Of a DNA stretch of 64,000 nucleotides, positions 63,122 through 64,000 are shown piece after piece (position 1 is the first letter of the stretch; each line of letters starts with the position of its first letter). The notes beneath the pieces are model-generated. The model did no database searches, was not told the origin of the DNA, and saw nothing but the letters and a program-made list of their open reading frames with translations. Source of the stretch: Mycobacteroides salmoniphilum (lineage in GTDB: Bacteria; Actinomycetota; Actinomycetes; Mycobacteriales; Mycobacteriaceae). The stretch covers positions 2,542,001 to 2,606,000 of the forward strand of contig NZ_CP024633.1 in NCBI RefSeq assembly GCF_004924335.1. The letters run 5' to 3'. A program made the position numbers and the translations under genes.

Positions 63122-64000
63122 TCAGGATCTCTTCAGTCCACGCCGAATGATGGCGCGCAGTTTGTCCAGCCTCGATCCGATGTCGCGTTCGTTGCCGTGA
63201 TCGGTGGGCTGGTAGTAGTCGGCGCCCACCAGCTCATCGGGCGGATATTGCTGCGCCACCACACCGTCGCGGTCGTTGTGTGGGTACACATATCCGACGG
63301 CGTTGCCCAGCTTTGCGGCGCCGCTGTAATGACCGTCACGCAGATGCGGCGGCACCAGCCCGGCCTTCCCCGCGCGGATGTCACCCATCGCCGCTCCCAG
63401 TGCCGCGGGAACCGCTCCCGACTTGGGTGCGGTCGCCAGGTGGATGGTGGCGTGGGTCAGGGTCAGCTGCGCCTCCGGCATCCCGATCAGTTGCACCGTC
63501 TGGGCCGCCGCCACCGCTACGGGTAACGCGGTGGGATCCGCCATGCCGACATCCTCACTGGCCAGAATCATCAACCGCCGGGCGATGAAGCGTGGATCCT
63601 CCCCCGCGATCAGCATGCGCGCCAGATAGTGCAGCGCGGCGTCCACATCGGACCCCCGGATCGACTTGATGAAGGCGCTCACCACGTCGTAATGCTGGTC
63701 ACCGTCGCGGTCGTAGCGCACTGCGGCGCGATCCACCGACTGCTCGACCACTTCCACGGATATGACCGAACCCGCTCCTTCAGCAGTTTCGGCGGCGACT
63801 TCCAGCGCGGTCAGTGCTCGCCGTGCGTCGCCCGCGGCCAGCTGCGCCAGCAGGCTCAACGCCTCGGGGTCCACGGTCACCACACCACCGAGGCCGCGCT
63901 CATCGGCGATCGCCCGCTCGAGTACCTCGCGAATATCGTTGTCGCCCAACGGTTGCAACTGAAGGATCAACGAGCGTGAGAGCAGCGGAGCCACGACGGA
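63122..64000 (-). CDS. rarA: Replication-associated recombination protein RarA/MgsA, C-terminal part
   Basis: Partial: the N-terminal AAA+ half lies beyond the right edge, and the apparent start near 63994 is internal. About 290 residues remain: sensor region ([15 protein letters not shown]), [15 protein letters not shown] sensor 2, and the MgsA C-terminal oligomerisation domain ([58 protein letters not shown]). Corresponds to Rv2559c. Confidence 0.93.
   Translation of the reverse strand, partial: SVVAPLLSRSLILQLQPLGDNDIREVLERAIADERGLGGVVTVDPEALSLLAQLAAGDARRALTALEVAAETAEGAGSVISVEVVEQSVDRAAVRYDRDGDQHYDVVSAFIKSIRGSDVDAALHYLARMLIAGEDPRFIARRLMILASEDVGMADPTALPVAVAAAQTVQLIGMPEAQLTLTHATIHLATAPKSGAVPAALGAAMGDIRAGKAGLVPPHLRDGHYSGAAKLGNAVGYVYPHNDRDGVVAQQYPPDELVGADYYQPTDHGNERDIGSRLDKLRAIIRRGLKRS

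Overview
The window is chromosomal DNA from a high-G+C actinomycete, almost certainly a rapidly growing mycobacterium (Mycobacteroides/M. abscessus-chelonae-like is my best guess; the species cannot be fixed from sequence alone). The evidence is gene order: P55-type efflux pump/ribD/rpe/rsmB/fmt/priA, metK/coaBC/rpoZ/gmk/mihF and pyrF/carB/carA/pyrC/pyrB/pyrR follow the M. tuberculosis Rv1410c-Rv1379 order, and nusB/efp/pepQ/Rv2536-like/aroQ/aroB/aroK/aroC/prepilin peptidase/aroE/mltG/ruvX/alaS/rarA follow Rv2533c-Rv2559c. mIHF, F420-type enzymes and a helicase-dead PriA also fit.

Layout. 1-7.2 kb: efflux pump fragment, riboflavin, ribosome and tRNA-modification housekeeping genes, a TetR regulator and PriA. 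7.2-14 kb: an accessory patch with an HSL-type esterase, a four-gene reductive pyrimidine-catabolism operon (permease, LLM oxidoreductase, dihydropyrimidinase, beta-ureidopropionase) and a steroid-5-alpha-reductase-like membrane protein. 14-17.9 kb: metK, coaBC, rpoZ, gmk, mihF. 18.3-28.2 kb: a membrane acyltransferase and the complete de novo pyrimidine operon up to UMP except pyrD/pyrE, tightly overlapped and preceded by a recognisable PyrR-binding RNA hairpin that covers the pyrR Shine-Dalgarno.

28.3-47.9 kb is accessory DNA sitting between pyrR and nusB. Its core (29.7-43.6 kb) is a type II (aromatic) polyketide synthase cluster: KS-alpha, chain-length factor, ACP, didomain aromatase/cyclase and an ActIV-like metallo-beta-lactamase-fold cyclase in the same order as the actinorhodin genes, followed by an FAD monooxygenase, an alpha/beta hydrolase and a lipocalin-like protein; an ActIII-like ketoreductase; a SnoaL-like/nitroreductase fusion; a malonyl-CoA:ACP transacylase; an AccD6-like carboxylase subunit; an SDR; and MarR and AT-rich SARP regulators. 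Near-identical 11-bp-period direct repeats lie upstream of the KS-alpha operon and of the SDR, the signature of SARP binding. Chain-length-gate residues of the CLF match the octaketide (C16) type. The rest of this region carries a paralogous DUF4259-type gene pair, a Ddn-like protein, and a diiron-protein/ferredoxin-reductase pair.

47.9-64 kb: nusB, efp, pepQ and the shikimate genes, interrupted by a small insert (methyltransferase, TetR, AurF-like diiron oxygenase with operator-like dyads), then aroE, mltG, ruvX, alaS, a small secreted protein and the cut end of rarA. No tRNA, rRNA, CRISPR array, insertion sequence or phage gene was recognised.
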